A stretch of DNA of 64,000 bases from Caldalkalibacillus salinus (GCF_016745835.1 NZ_JAERVL010000004.1:248001-312000); one strand, 5' to 3'; shown: positions 50,652-60,148, numbered from the stretch's first letter. Translations and numbers: made by a program. The notes: a model not told the origin generated them from the sequence alone.

Positions 50652-51884
50652 ATGACACAGACACAAGTAGAATTCATTCTGATTCGATACGGCGAACTCG
50701 CCTTAAAAGGTAAAAATAGAAAAAAGTTTGAAGATCAGTTAGCACAGAATATTAGGACCACCATGAGTGGGCTTAACATACAAGTCAAGCGCGTTTTTGG
50801 ACGAATGTACGTGTACTTGAATGGAGAGGATTATCATAAGGTGGCTAGCAAGCTACAAAAAGTGTTTGGTATCAAATCCTTTAGTCCTGCCTTGAAATCT
50901 GAGCTAGACGTAGAAAAAATAAAGGAAACGGCTTTATACGCTATACAGAGACTGCCACAAAAGCCACACACATTTAAGGTCAACACGAGGCGTCCTAATA
51001 AAAGCTTTCCTTATGCTTCAGCCGAGATGAATCGTCACATCGGGGCGCATATTCTCGTCAATACTGAGGATATAAAGGTTGACGTACACGACCCAGATGT
51101 TGAAGTATTAGTGGAAATCCGTGAAGATGCGGCTTATATTATGAGTGAAAAAGTAGAAGGATCCGGGGGTCTCCCAGTAGGTACAAGTGGTAAAGCGATG
51201 TTAATGTTATCCGGTGGTATCGATAGTCCAGTTGCGGGATACTTATGTATGAAACGCGGTTTAAGAGTCGAAGGGGTTCATTTTCACAGCTATCCTTTCA
51301 CGAGTGAAAGAGCAAAACAAAAAGTGGTTGATTTATCACAGAAACTGACCCAGTTTGTGGGGCAAGTGAAGCTACACGTGGTCCCTTTTACTGAAATTCA
51401 AACTGAGATTAAAAAACATGTCCCTGAGGAGTACAGTATCACCATTATGCGTCGGATTATGGTCCGCATTACGGAGAAGCTAGCAGAGTTAAACAGAGCT
51501 AAAGCACTTGCCACAGGTGATAATGTTGGACAAGTAGCGAGTCAAACGATCGAAAGCATGCATACCATTAACGAAGTCACCAATTACCCAATCTTGCGTC
51601 CGCTAGTGACCATGGATAAGCTTGAAATTATAGATATTGCCAAAAGCATCGATACGTACGACATTTCTATACTACCTTATGAAGACTGTTGCACCGTTTT
51701 TCAACCGAAAAATCCTAAGACCAAACCCACTAGGAAGCAAGCGAATCGTTTCGAGGAACGTTTAGACCTGGCGCAACTGATCGATAACGCTGTAGAAAAA
51801 ACTGAGGTCCTACGTCTTACCCCTGAAACCCAAGGTGAGACCAAGGAAGAGGAACATCATAAAGCCATTAATGATTTATTTTAA
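50652..51884 (+). CDS. thiI: tRNA 4-thiouridine synthetase ThiI (short form)
   Basis: The 410-residue product has the N-terminal ferredoxin-like and THUMP domains (about 1-165) and a PP-loop ATPase with MLMLSGGIDSPVAGYLCMKR near residue 182. It also has GDNVGQVASQTIESM and the late YEDCCTVFQP. It lacks the C-terminal rhodanese domain of E. coli ThiI, as in Bacillus. The short C-terminal tail is acidic. It adds sulfur to U8 of tRNA using persulfide from the upstream desulfurase. The pair is an operon ended by the 51966 terminator. Confidence 0.95.
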   Translation: MTQTQVEFILIRYGELALKGKNRKKFEDQLAQNIRTTMSGLNIQVKRVFGRMYVYLNGEDYHKVASKLQKVFGIKSFSPALKSELDVEKIKETALYAIQRLPQKPHTFKVNTRRPNKSFPYASAEMNRHIGAHILVNTEDIKVDVHDPDVEVLVEIREDAAYIMSEKVEGSGGLPVGTSGKAMLMLSGGIDSPVAGYLCMKRGLRVEGVHFHSYPFTSERAKQKVVDLSQKLTQFVGQVKLHVVPFTEIQTEIKKHVPEEYSITIMRRIMVRITEKLAELNRAKALATGDNVGQVASQTIESMHTINEVTNYPILRPLVTMDKLEIIDIAKSIDTYDISILPYEDCCTVFQPKNPKTKPTRKQANRFEERLDLAQLIDNAVEKTEVLRLTPETQGETKEEEHHKAINDLF

Positions 51885-51965
51885 ATGCATTAACTTTTTA
51901 AAAACGAAAGCATGGCTCAATGAATACACCACAATGGAAAATAACATCATTGAAATATGGACAGT

Positions 51966-51996
51966 AAAGCTGGGGACCGACCTCAGCTTTTTTTAT
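51966..51996 (+). terminator. Terminator after thiI
   Basis: aaagctgggg and cctcagcttt form a 10-bp stem with one G-U around the loop accga, then a run of Ts. The rest of the gap before 52182 shows no other clear feature. Confidence 0.88.
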
Positions 51997-52181
51997 TTTT
52001 ACTTTATATACTTGAATCAATATCATAAAGCACTGTTTAAAATGCTCGGAAGAGCATAATGTTTAAAACTGTACACTTCGTTATCCTTGACTTGCAATTA
52101 TTTGGAGATCGTCCAAGCTTATAATATATATCCCCCGGTCACATAATAAACGTAACTTTACGATGTGTTGGAGGGGGTACC

Positions 52182-52772
52182 ATGAAGACTGCATTGATGG
52201 TTTTATGGGCTTTGTGGGATTGGTTATATTTTCAATGTAACCGCATGCAGTACGTGTCAAAAGGAGACAACCTATTTAGGGTGGTACGTAAAACGTATCG
52301 TGGACCTGAACTCAAAACAAAGTCGGGAAAATGTATTAAACCAGGAGACGAGATCATCAAGATTCACATATATAATTACGGGTTAGCGAAAGAAGTACTT
52401 AACCATCGATCCTCGTTTTCATTAGCCATATATTTGAAGAATAGAATGCTTCAGTCATTAGAAGGTCTTACGGATTATGTCACAGAGCTACCTGATCAAC
52501 ACAAAATTGTAGGTATTATTGGAACGTCTATGCTCAATCGCGGTGCTGAAAGGTTGGGATTCACTACTCATGAAGTGGATATAAATTTTCATTTTTGGAT
52601 AAAAGGGTTCCTTTATAAATTGATTTATATGATGGTGCATCCAGCAGGACATCAGTACTTGGTGGCCCATGGCAAGCGACTCAAATCAAAGCATCTTGTG
52701 ATGTCGCTAGAAGAGTTAATGGAAAGATACGCCAAACAAACAGAGTTTCAAGAAATCGGAGATCAGTCATGA
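52182..52772 (+). CDS. ykoP: YkoP-like protein of unknown function
   Basis: The 196-residue product has a short hydrophobic N-terminal stretch, the sequence KGDNLFRVVRKTYRGPELKT and a VGIIGTSMLNRGAERLGFTT segment, followed by FHFWIKGFLYKLIYMMVHP near residue 140. I recognise it as similar to YkoP of B. subtilis, which also lies in an operon with a GT28-type glycosyltransferase. No catalytic motif is known. It overlaps the next gene by 4 bases. GGAGGGGG precedes ATG 52182. Confidence 0.7.
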   Translation: MKTALMVLWALWDWLYFQCNRMQYVSKGDNLFRVVRKTYRGPELKTKSGKCIKPGDEIIKIHIYNYGLAKEVLNHRSSFSLAIYLKNRMLQSLEGLTDYVTELPDQHKIVGIIGTSMLNRGAERLGFTTHEVDINFHFWIKGFLYKLIYMMVHPAGHQYLVAHGKRLKSKHLVMSLEELMERYAKQTEFQEIGDQS

Positions 52773-53863
52773 GTCATAAGATCCTTGTTTTCACCGAACA
52801 AAAAGTAGGAGAAGGTCACTTTCAGGCGGCAAAATCTATCCAGCTGATGCTAAACAATTATCAAAAAGGTCAAGTGGATGTCCAACTTGTATCCGGAATG
52901 AATGCGGTCCATCCATTTCTGGAATGGCTACTGATTACAGGTTACTTCACTTTAATTAAAACGGTTCCTTTTCTTTGGAAATGGATGTACCTGCGCACAA
53001 CAAAATGTAGTGTGTTCCATCGGCATTTCTTTAAATTTCGCCTAAAAAAGCTGTTACACCATGAAAAGCCAGATATCGTATTGTTTACGCATCCCAGCTG
53101 TGTATCTGCCGTTTGTGAAATAAGAAAAAACAGTAAAAATAAGTTCAAGTTAGGCGCTATATTTACGGATTATGGCTTCCATCCCTTCTTCATTCACACA
53201 GAAATGGACTATTACTTTGTCGCGCATGAAAAAATCAAAAAGCGACTGATAAACAATTACGGTATTCAAGCTGAATGTATCTACGATTACGGTATACCCG
53301 TCCACTCGGATTTCGAGCATACGGTGGAGGAACCGAATGTAATCCCTTTTCGTAATCCTCATCAGTTTCATATACTGATATTAGGGGGCGCTACAGGGTA
53401 CGGTCCCATCCAAAAGCTTGTCCATGTGTTAAGGTCTCAGCGTATTCCTTACCATATCACCGTTATTACAGGGAAAAATCAAAGGCTGTATCGGAAGCTC
53501 AGGCGTAAAAATGATGAGTCTACAGTCGTATTAGGTTATGTCACTAATATGAAATACTGGATGGAACGTGCGGATGTGATTATTACAAAACCAGGGGGAC
53601 TGACGGTATCAGAAGCGATCCGCTGTGGTACACCGATTGTCACCATTAACCCCATCCCTGGGCATGAAGAAGCCAATGAACGTTTTCTCCATGAACATCG
53701 CATAGGTGTGCCTGTCAAAGATATATCACTTGTCCCATATTATATACGTAAATGGCTCATTCACCCTTATGAATTACAGGAGTGGCGAGAGCGGATTAAA
53801 AATTTTCAAAAGCCGAACGCTGCTCTGCGTATCGTACAAACGTTATTAGAGCAGACAAAATAA
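52769..53863 (+). CDS. ykoN: MGDG-synthase/GT28-like glycosyltransferase
   Basis: The 364-residue product is a GT-B enzyme resembling YkoN and monogalactosyl-diacylglycerol synthase-type proteins. The N-terminal half has KVGEGHFQAAKSIQ, and the C-terminal half carries ILGGATGYGPIQKLV, VLGYVTNMKYWMERADVII and KPGGLTVSEAIRCGTPIV. The last motif is the UDP-donor binding site of the family. It may glycosylate a lipid or polyprenyl acceptor. ATGA overlap with the YkoP-like gene makes coupled translation likely. Confidence 0.8.
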   Translation: MSHKILVFTEQKVGEGHFQAAKSIQLMLNNYQKGQVDVQLVSGMNAVHPFLEWLLITGYFTLIKTVPFLWKWMYLRTTKCSVFHRHFFKFRLKKLLHHEKPDIVLFTHPSCVSAVCEIRKNSKNKFKLGAIFTDYGFHPFFIHTEMDYYFVAHEKIKKRLINNYGIQAECIYDYGIPVHSDFEHTVEEPNVIPFRNPHQFHILILGGATGYGPIQKLVHVLRSQRIPYHITVITGKNQRLYRKLRRKNDESTVVLGYVTNMKYWMERADVIITKPGGLTVSEAIRCGTPIVTINPIPGHEEANERFLHEHRIGVPVKDISLVPYYIRKWLIHPYELQEWRERIKNFQKPNAALRIVQTLLEQTK

Positions 53864-53960
53864 TGATTCACTCTGCTTTTTAGAAATAAGGGTAATAAAC
53901 GGATAACGAAAGGAATGACACCTTCTTTGCCGAATGATATCAAAGGAGGTGTTTTAAAAA

Positions 53961-55061
53961 ATGAAACAGGCAGCGTATAGAAGAGAAAAGCTACTCAAAC
54001 ATGTTACACAAGGTGAGGGTATGGTCATTACCCAACCTAAAAATATTTTTTACCTCACAGGTTTTGATACAGATCCTCATGAACGTTTTATGGGGTTATG
54101 CTGGAACGGTGAGAGTTGGACGCTTATCTTACCACAATTAGATCAGGAAGCGGCTACACAGGTGATAGATGGTCATATTCAGATTTTAGGTTATAGAGAC
54201 GATGAACCCGCCTCCCACGTTATCCAAAAATACATTCAGGGCTCACCAGTAGAAATGTTATGGATAGAAGAAAGCGTACTCACTTATGAAAGGGTCAGGT
54301 GGTTACTTGATAGCGGCAAGAACCTCTCCTTTAAAGACCTCACGCCAATCCTCCATCAGCTCAGGATGTTAAAGTCTGACGAGGAAATAAGCGCACTCAA
54401 AGAAGCATCACAAAAAACAGATCACATTTTACAACAAGCACTAGCGCACTTTACACCCAGGATGACAGAAATAGAACTTGTGGCTGAGATTGAGTATCAA
54501 GCAAAACGCACTGGAGCCACACAGATGTCATTTAATACCACGGTACTAGGCGGCCACAAATCAGCGTTGCCGCATGGAAATGCTGGGAAGCGTTTATTGG
54601 ATAACGGTGTCATGCTTATTGACTTTGGTATTGTTTACAACGGTTATTGTTCCGATATGACACGAACTTTCCATATAGGTGAATGGGAAAACCAGATAAA
54701 AGAAGTGTACGATGTTGTCTTGGAAGCGGAGGAATTGGCTATAACGTCGGCTAAGCCCGGGATGACTTTTGAAGCCTTAGACCAGATGGCTCGCGAGTAT
54801 ATTACCGAGCATGGATACGGAGAGTATTTTATACACCGTCTAGGTCACGGTATGGGAATCGAAGTTCATGAAGCCCCTTCTATCGGGAAAGGGAATCTAA
54901 ACAAGATTGAAGAAGGCATGGTCTTTACGATAGAACCGGGTGTATATGTACCAGAACGAGGGGGCGTTAGAATTGAAGATGCCGTATACGTCACCTTAGA
55001 TGGTGCCAAGCCTTTAACGTCGTTCCCCAAGAAGAATCATGAAGTGGTACTTAAAAGGTAA
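53961..55061 (+). CDS. M24-family Xaa-Pro peptidase
   Basis: The 366-residue product has a creatinase-like N-terminal domain (about 1-130) and an M24 pita-bread catalytic domain. The metal ligands are visible in order: two Asp in LIDFGIVYNGYCSDMTRTF, His in HRLGHGMGIEVHEAP, then Glu in FTIEPGVYVPERGG and in VRIEDAVYV. It probably cleaves dipeptides or peptides with proline at position two. The exact subfamily (PepQ/PapB) is not fixed by the sequence. AAAGGAGG precedes the ATG. Confidence 0.85.
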   Translation: MKQAAYRREKLLKHVTQGEGMVITQPKNIFYLTGFDTDPHERFMGLCWNGESWTLILPQLDQEAATQVIDGHIQILGYRDDEPASHVIQKYIQGSPVEMLWIEESVLTYERVRWLLDSGKNLSFKDLTPILHQLRMLKSDEEISALKEASQKTDHILQQALAHFTPRMTEIELVAEIEYQAKRTGATQMSFNTTVLGGHKSALPHGNAGKRLLDNGVMLIDFGIVYNGYCSDMTRTFHIGEWENQIKEVYDVVLEAEELAITSAKPGMTFEALDQMAREYITEHGYGEYFIHRLGHGMGIEVHEAPSIGKGNLNKIEEGMVFTIEPGVYVPERGGVRIEDAVYVTLDGAKPLTSFPKKNHEVVLKR

Positions 55062-55089
55062 ATTTTCCACTAATTGCAACGTAATTTGA

Positions 55090-55120
55090 TGTATTGATTT
55101 CACTCTTCCTTCACAAGATA
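55090..55120 (+). promoter_or_regulatory. Possible sigma-G promoter of the SASP gene
   Basis: TGTATT (55090-55095), an 18-base spacer and CAAGATA (55114-55120) partly match the forespore sigma-G form (TGAATA and CATACTA). The match is weak, but the gene type and position fit. Confidence 0.4.
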
Positions 55121-55150
55121 GTAGTACAACAGCAGAGGAGGTGAATCAAT

Positions 55151-55366
55151 ATGCCAAGCAACAGAAGTAACAACAGTAACCAACTACTAGTACCTGGCGT
55201 ACAACAAGCTCTTGATCAAATGAAATTTGAAATCGCACAAGAATTCGGAGTACAACTTGGTGCGGACACAACTTCTCGTGCTAACGGATCTGTTGGTGGA
55301 GAAATCACTAAGCGTCTAGTTCAAGTAGCTGAACAACAAATGGGAGGACAATCTCCTCAACAATAA
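55151..55366 (+). CDS. sspA: Alpha/beta-type small acid-soluble spore protein
   Basis: The 71-residue product protects DNA in dormant spores and is degraded on germination. It contains [20 protein letters not shown], in which EIA/QEFGV is the germination protease cleavage region, and [16 protein letters not shown]. Size and composition fit the SspA/SspB family. It confirms the organism forms endospores. Its location just after thiI and before sppA follows the B. subtilis order. A terminator follows. Confidence 0.95.
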   Translation: MPSNRSNNSNQLLVPGVQQALDQMKFEIAQEFGVQLGADTTSRANGSVGGEITKRLVQVAEQQMGGQSPQQ

Positions 55367-55380
55367 TGGCTGTGGATATG

Positions 55381-55410
55381 AAGGGAACCAGACATCTGGT
55401 TCCCTTTTTT
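55381..55410 (+). terminator. Terminator after the SASP gene
   Basis: The arms aagggaaccaga and tctggttccctt are perfectly paired, with a tight loop and six Ts. Confidence 0.95.
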
Positions 55411-55471
55411 GCTTGACTTCAGATTCGTGTTCCGAAATAATGAGGTCAAAAAGAGATGAGGAGAAATAACC

Positions 55472-57073
55472 ATGTCATTAAAGTTATTTGTGAATGGGTA
55501 CATACATACTTTTGACGAGGATGTCCCGTATGCAACGGCTGTTGCGGTACAACATGGCCGAATTGTTGAGGTTGGGGAAAGTGATCGCATTCTCTACAAG
55601 TACAAGCACGATGCTGCTGATATCATTGATTTACGTCAAGGAACGGTCTTACCAGGTTTAACGGATAGTCATATGCACCTCATCGCTCATGGTCAAAAGC
55701 TAAAAGCTTTGGATTTTTCAGCGTGTCAGAGTGCACAAGAGATGAGAGCGCTATTAGAGGAAAAAGTGAGGCAAACACCTCAGGGAGAATGGATTCTTGG
55801 ACTAGGTTGGAATGAAAACAATTTTCCTGACAAAAAGATCTTCACCAAAGAGGAATTGGATGATATTAGCTCAACCCACCCTATCTTTTTGACCCGGATT
55901 TGTGGCCATGCGTATTTGGCAAATTCTAAAGCGATGAAAATCAGTGACATTTCTGATCGAACGCCCGATCCATCCGGTGGCAAGATTATGAGAGATCAAC
56001 AAGGACAGCCAACAGGGTTATTTTTAGAACAAGCAGGATTACTGATATATCAACACGTGCCGGATGAATCCTATGACGACCTAAAAGAGGCACTACAGCT
56101 TGCCATTAAAGATTGCTGGCGTCTAGGGATTACCGGGTGCCATACGGAGGACGTTCGCTATACGGGTAGCTATCTACGCACCATGCAATTGTTCCAAGAA
56201 GTGATTAGGGAAGAAAGACACCCTTTTCGAGTGCACGAACTCGTCTATCATGATTACCTAGAAGAGTATGTGGCATCAGGTGATACGTACGGATCAGGTG
56301 ATTTATATATTGAGGCGGGAGCTGTGAAAATCTTTGCTGATGGCGCTATGGGAGGTAGAAGTGCGCTCCTTAAGCAGCCCTACTCTGACGACCCTTCAAC
56401 GAATGGTGTGGCCATTCACTCACCTGAGAGGTTAAAGGATATCGTGGCTAAGGCCAGATTATATCATCTGCCGGTAGCTGTACATACGATCGGTGATTTA
56501 GCTTTAGACATGACTTTAGACGCTCTAGAGGACCATCCCGTGTCTGCAGGACAAATAGACCGTATTATCCACGCCCAAGTCTTAGACCAAACATTATTGG
56601 AAAGACTTCAGAAACTGCCCGTTGTTGTGGACATACAGCCTCGTTTTGTGGCGTCAGACTTCCCGTGGATTGCAGAAAGGCTAGGTCCAGATCGTTTACC
56701 TTGGAGTTATGCGTGGAAGACACTCTTAGAGGGCCAGGTCGCTTGTGCAGGAGGATCAGACGCACCTATAGAGCCCGTTAATCCTTTGTTAGGGATGCAT
56801 GCAGCTGTGGCTCGGACGGTACCCGGAGAAGCACCACACGAAGGATATGGTCCTGAACAAAAATTAACCATGAATGAAGCTGTAAAGCTATTTACAGTAG
56901 GCAGCGCCTATGCAGAAAGGAAGACTGAATTAAAAGGAAGTATTAAAAAAGGTAAATTAGCAGATTTTACAGTTATTAACAAAAATATTTTTCATACACA
57001 TAACGTAGATGACTTATTAACAACAGAAGTGATTATGACGATTGTCAATGGCACAGTTGTGTACCAAGCTTAG
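55472..57073 (+). CDS. Amidohydrolase, YtcJ-like
   Basis: The 533-residue product belongs to the amidohydrolase superfamily (YtcJ-type). It has VLPGLTDSHMHLIAHG, with the HxH metal ligands, WILGLGWNENNFPD, and the late SDAPIEPVNPLLGMHAAV. The characteristic lysine region is VKIFADGAMGGRS. Members hydrolyse amides or imides, but the substrate is unknown. GAGGAGAAA precedes the ATG. It sits between the SASP gene and sppA, a place where B. subtilis has no such gene. Confidence 0.82.
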   Translation: MSLKLFVNGYIHTFDEDVPYATAVAVQHGRIVEVGESDRILYKYKHDAADIIDLRQGTVLPGLTDSHMHLIAHGQKLKALDFSACQSAQEMRALLEEKVRQTPQGEWILGLGWNENNFPDKKIFTKEELDDISSTHPIFLTRICGHAYLANSKAMKISDISDRTPDPSGGKIMRDQQGQPTGLFLEQAGLLIYQHVPDESYDDLKEALQLAIKDCWRLGITGCHTEDVRYTGSYLRTMQLFQEVIREERHPFRVHELVYHDYLEEYVASGDTYGSGDLYIEAGAVKIFADGAMGGRSALLKQPYSDDPSTNGVAIHSPERLKDIVAKARLYHLPVAVHTIGDLALDMTLDALEDHPVSAGQIDRIIHAQVLDQTLLERLQKLPVVVDIQPRFVASDFPWIAERLGPDRLPWSYAWKTLLEGQVACAGGSDAPIEPVNPLLGMHAAVARTVPGEAPHEGYGPEQKLTMNEAVKLFTVGSAYAERKTELKGSIKKGKLADFTVINKNIFHTHNVDDLLTTEVIMTIVNGTVVYQA

Positions 57074-57137
57074 ATATTGTAAAATATTTCTTAATTGCTG
57101 TTTTGAAAACAGACACTAGAAGGGGAAGGTGTGGCAT

Positions 57138-58112
57138 ATGACAGCTAAACGTTGGATAGCGTTAGCGATCGCAGCTGTCTTACTCATATTATATGCTGTA
57201 GGACAAATGGCATCGGGGGCGCTTGTAACAGCTGAAAGTGGAGATATCCGGGAAGAAGTACTTGAACAAGGAAACCTTGATAAAATAGCCGTTATTGATG
57301 TCGAAGGTGTGATCATGGATCAACCGCAAGGCGCTTTTCAACAAGCGGGCTACCATCACAAGACCTTTATGGATCAACTCGAGCATGCTTTTGAGGATGA
57401 CCAAGTGAAAGGGATCATTCTGCAGATTAATTCGCCCGGAGGTGGCGTTGTTGAAAGTGATGAAATATATCATAAAATTAGAGATTTTAAAGAAGAATAC
57501 CCGGATAAACCTATCGTGACATACATGTCCAATACGGCTGCATCCGGAGGATATTATATAGCAGCACCGACTGACAAGATTTATGCCAACCGTTCAACCA
57601 TTACGGGGTCAATAGGTGTCATTATTAGTACATATGATATTTCCGAACTAGCAGAGAACTGGGGAATCAAAGATAATTCCTTCACAAGTGGCCCGCACAA
57701 GGATATTTTATCCCCTATGAGGGAGACAACCGATGAAGAGAGGGAGATCATTCAATCGATCGTTGATGAAATGTATGATCAGTTCGTGGACGTTGTGGAT
57801 CAAGGGCGTACAAATCTCAGTAGACAAGAGGTTGTTGAACTAGCAGACGGTCGTATCTATACCGGAGGGCAAGCTCAAAGGGCTGGGCTTGTAGACGAGA
57901 TAGGCTTTTTAGATGATTCGATCGCTGGTGTTTCGGATTTAGCAGGAGTTGAGAACCCGACCGTGGTGAGATATAAACGTTCCGGTATGGCTTTTATGAA
58001 TGAGTATTTTGGCGTGATTGGTGATTTTGGCAGTCGTTTTGAACGCACCGGGCTACAAGATTTCTTCCATGCACCTAATCAACCTTACGCCATGTACCTT
58101 ATGACATGGTAA
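57138..58112 (+). CDS. sppA: Signal peptide peptidase SppA, S49 family
   Basis: The 324-residue product has one N-terminal membrane helix (about 6-22) and an S49 serine protease domain. The catalytic nucleophile is Ser136 in SNTAASGGYYIAA and the general base is Lys188 in SGPHKDILSP. It cleaves signal peptides left in the membrane after secretion. ATG 57138 follows aaggtg; the GTG at 57129 overlaps that site. Position before yteJ matches B. subtilis. Confidence 0.93.
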   Translation: MTAKRWIALAIAAVLLILYAVGQMASGALVTAESGDIREEVLEQGNLDKIAVIDVEGVIMDQPQGAFQQAGYHHKTFMDQLEHAFEDDQVKGIILQINSPGGGVVESDEIYHKIRDFKEEYPDKPIVTYMSNTAASGGYYIAAPTDKIYANRSTITGSIGVIISTYDISELAENWGIKDNSFTSGPHKDILSPMRETTDEEREIIQSIVDEMYDQFVDVVDQGRTNLSRQEVVELADGRIYTGGQAQRAGLVDEIGFLDDSIAGVSDLAGVENPTVVRYKRSGMAFMNEYFGVIGDFGSRFERTGLQDFFHAPNQPYAMYLMTW

Positions 58113-58125
58113 CGGAGGTGATTTG

Positions 58126-58725
58126 ATGGAACGACACAATGATCAACAGCATGTGCGAGAAACTGAATTAAACCAGCATGATGAAGATATGGCTAACGCC
58201 GAGGCAGGGGAAGATCAGCTGGTACAGGAAGACCAGACACAGGTTAACACAGAGCCGATGCATGATCACAAGCAACGGTATGTGTTAGCGGGAATAGGCC
58301 CTAGGTTTATTGCTTACCTCCTGGATCTCTTGCTTATCGGTGCGATTTTTTTCTTAACAGTGCAACCTGTGCTGTATCTGGTAGGGGCAGAGTTGTATAC
58401 CACAGAAACCTTTAGTGCCTATGTGATCTTGTCTTCTCTCATAGGCTATCTATATTTTGTTGTCATGACAAAAATATGGGGGCAAACCCTTGGTAAGATG
58501 ATTTTTGGCCTTCGAGTGGTCCGAAAAGATGGTGCATCATTAGACTGGGGGACGGCATTCTTTCGAGAAGCTGTAGGCAAATTTATTTCAAAGCTGTTTG
58601 GGATTCACTTAGGATTTATATGGGCATTGTTTTATCCCAAGAGGCAAGCATGGCACGATCTGATTGGTGACACGTATGTAGTGATGGAGCAAGAGGTATA
58701 TAAACGTCAGTATGTTGAGGTATAG
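58126..58725 (+). CDS. yteJ: RDD-family membrane protein YteJ
   Basis: The 199-residue product has an acidic N-terminal tail of about 50 residues and an RDD domain with RFIAYLLDLLLIGAIFF (the Arg-Asp-like start), a second helix near AYVILSSLIGYLYFVVM and a KMIFGLRVVRKDGASLDWG signature. A final short helical part follows. Function is unknown. It starts 13 bases after sppA, as in B. subtilis. GGAGGTG precedes the ATG. Confidence 0.88.
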   Translation: MERHNDQQHVRETELNQHDEDMANAEAGEDQLVQEDQTQVNTEPMHDHKQRYVLAGIGPRFIAYLLDLLLIGAIFFLTVQPVLYLVGAELYTTETFSAYVILSSLIGYLYFVVMTKIWGQTLGKMIFGLRVVRKDGASLDWGTAFFREAVGKFISKLFGIHLGFIWALFYPKRQAWHDLIGDTYVVMEQEVYKRQYVEV

Positions 58726-58739
58726 TATACCTTCTGACG
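58705..58739 (+). repeat. Nested palindrome at the end of yteJ
   Basis: aggtata-g-tatacct (58718-58732) is a perfect 7-1-7 inverted repeat over the stop codon. It lies inside outer arms cgtcag and ctgacg. No T-run follows, so it is not a classical terminator. Confidence 0.75.
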
Positions 58740-58825
58740 GTAATAAGCAGCTTTCAGGTGTAGGGACAGCTTAAGAATCGGTAAAATAATGTAATTGTAA
58801 TAAAACATCGTAATAAACATTGTGC

Positions 58826-58852
58826 AGGAAGGGAAAACACCCTTCCTTTTTT
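58826..58852 (+). terminator. Terminator between yteJ and ytfI
   Basis: aggaaggg and cccttcct form a perfect 8-bp stem with a 6-base loop and six Ts. Confidence 0.9.
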
Positions 58853-58900
58853 GTATGAGACCAGAAGAGATTGACGATACTGAGGGCAAGAGGTGGTCTC

Positions 58901-59566
58901 ATGCAAGTTGTATTAGCTATATTTCTAGCTTGGATTATTTTTTTTATCATCATCTTGTTCACACAGGTGCAGGTCACTATACATGTTCAACGAAAAGGTG
59001 CCAATGACAAATTAAAGACCAAAGTGATGGCTTGGTTCGGGCTCATACACCTCGAAACGGAGACCCCGATTGTAAAATTGCAGGGTGATATGACAGGGGC
59101 CGAATACCAGATGGAATTGAAAAGTCCGAATATGTCACTGGACGAATCAAGTTTTAAAGTGACGCCAAACGAAGCCACTCAGATCCAGTCACGTTTGCTC
59201 ACCGTTATTCAAAGGGTTCATCACTTACATGTTGTGCTGAAACGATTTCTTAAAACCATTCACCTGCTAAAATTTGAGTGGCGCACAAGTATAGGTACAG
59301 GGGATGCTGCTGAAACGGGCGTGATTAGTGGTATCGCTTGGAGTACGAAAGCAGCCGTTGTGGGCGTCATTCAAACGTACCTTAGCTTGAGAGCCTTACC
59401 GAGGTTTGCAGTAAAGCCCCATTTTCAAGAAAAAAAGATAGAAACAGAGCTAAGATGTATGATTCGACTGCGGATTGGGAATGCTATCTTAGCAGGAATA
59501 CGTATGCTACTTAATCTTAGAAAAAGGCGTGATGTAAAATGGCAGAGCACCCAATTCAAGGCTTAA
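58901..59566 (+). CDS. ytfI: DUF2953 membrane protein YtfI
   Basis: The 221-residue product has one N-terminal membrane helix (about 3-25), and a DUF2953 domain with TKVMAWFGLIHLETETPIVK near residue 46, FEWRTSIGTGDAAETGVISG near residue 127 and VKPHFQEKKIETELRCMIRL near residue 177. It is a sporulation-associated protein in B. subtilis. ATG 58901 is used because it follows aagaggtgg; the earlier in-frame start at 58871 lacks a site. It overlaps ytfJ by 28 bases. Confidence 0.87.
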   Translation: MQVVLAIFLAWIIFFIIILFTQVQVTIHVQRKGANDKLKTKVMAWFGLIHLETETPIVKLQGDMTGAEYQMELKSPNMSLDESSFKVTPNEATQIQSRLLTVIQRVHHLHVVLKRFLKTIHLLKFEWRTSIGTGDAAETGVISGIAWSTKAAVVGVIQTYLSLRALPRFAVKPHFQEKKIETELRCMIRLRIGNAILAGIRMLLNLRKRRDVKWQSTQFKA

Positions 59567-60012
59567 TGAAAACCGCCATGGAAAACTTAAAGGAAATGGT
59601 GGATGTCAACACGATCGTTGGCGATCCTGTCGAAACTCCTGATGGCAGTGTGATTCTGCCCGTTTCTAAGGTGGGATTTGGGTTTGCAGCAGGAGGTACG
59701 GATTATAATTTGGAAGAAGACGCCTCCTCTTCAGGACAAGAGTTACCGGGCGGAGGCGGAGAAAAAGAAAGCAACCACCCGTTCGGAGGCGGAAGCGGGG
59801 GTGGGGTCTCCATTACGCCCGTCGCTTTCTTAGTTGTTAACTCACACGGTATAAAAATGGTGCATATCGATGGTCAAACCCATCTGTATGAGAAAATTTT
59901 AGACTCTGCGCCACAGTTATTTGAGAAAATACAAAAGATGATGAGCAATAAAACACAAAAGTCTAAAATCAATCCAGAACAAAAATTCAAGAACGACAAT
60001 GTCGAATTTTAA
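59539..60012 (+). CDS. ytfJ: GerW-family sporulation protein YtfJ
   Basis: The 157-residue product starts IQGLMKTAMENLKEMVDVNT and has VETPDGSVILPVSKVGFGFA, a Gly/Ser-rich central stretch (FGGGSGGGVSITPVAFLVV) and a C-terminal variable tail. This is the GerW/YtfJ family, made in the forespore. The family includes a Streptomyces germination protein and contributes to spore properties in Bacillus. It follows ytfI with a 28-base overlap and is ended by the 60024 terminator. Between it and ytxK, B. subtilis has tpx, which is absent here. Confidence 0.92.
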   Translation: MAEHPIQGLMKTAMENLKEMVDVNTIVGDPVETPDGSVILPVSKVGFGFAAGGTDYNLEEDASSSGQELPGGGGEKESNHPFGGGSGGGVSITPVAFLVVNSHGIKMVHIDGQTHLYEKILDSAPQLFEKIQKMMSNKTQKSKINPEQKFKNDNVEF

Positions 60013-60023
60013 GGCAATTTAGG

Positions 60024-60060
60024 ATGTGTTGAGTTTGTCACAAACTCAACACATTTTTCA
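60024..60060 (+). terminator. Terminator after ytfJ
   Basis: atgtgttgagtttg and caaactcaacacat form a perfect 14-bp stem with a tight loop, followed by Ts. Confidence 0.93.
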
Positions 60061-60148
60061 TTTTCATTCACCCTTTTCATTGTGATATACTTTATCATTA
60101 GGTTAGCACATGTATGGAAATGGTTTAAAAGGGAGAGCGATATGCTTT

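Noticed and set aside
52087-52125. TTGACT and TATAAT as a promoter of the ykoP-like gene
   Set aside because: The spacer is 27 bases; only the -10 is credible.
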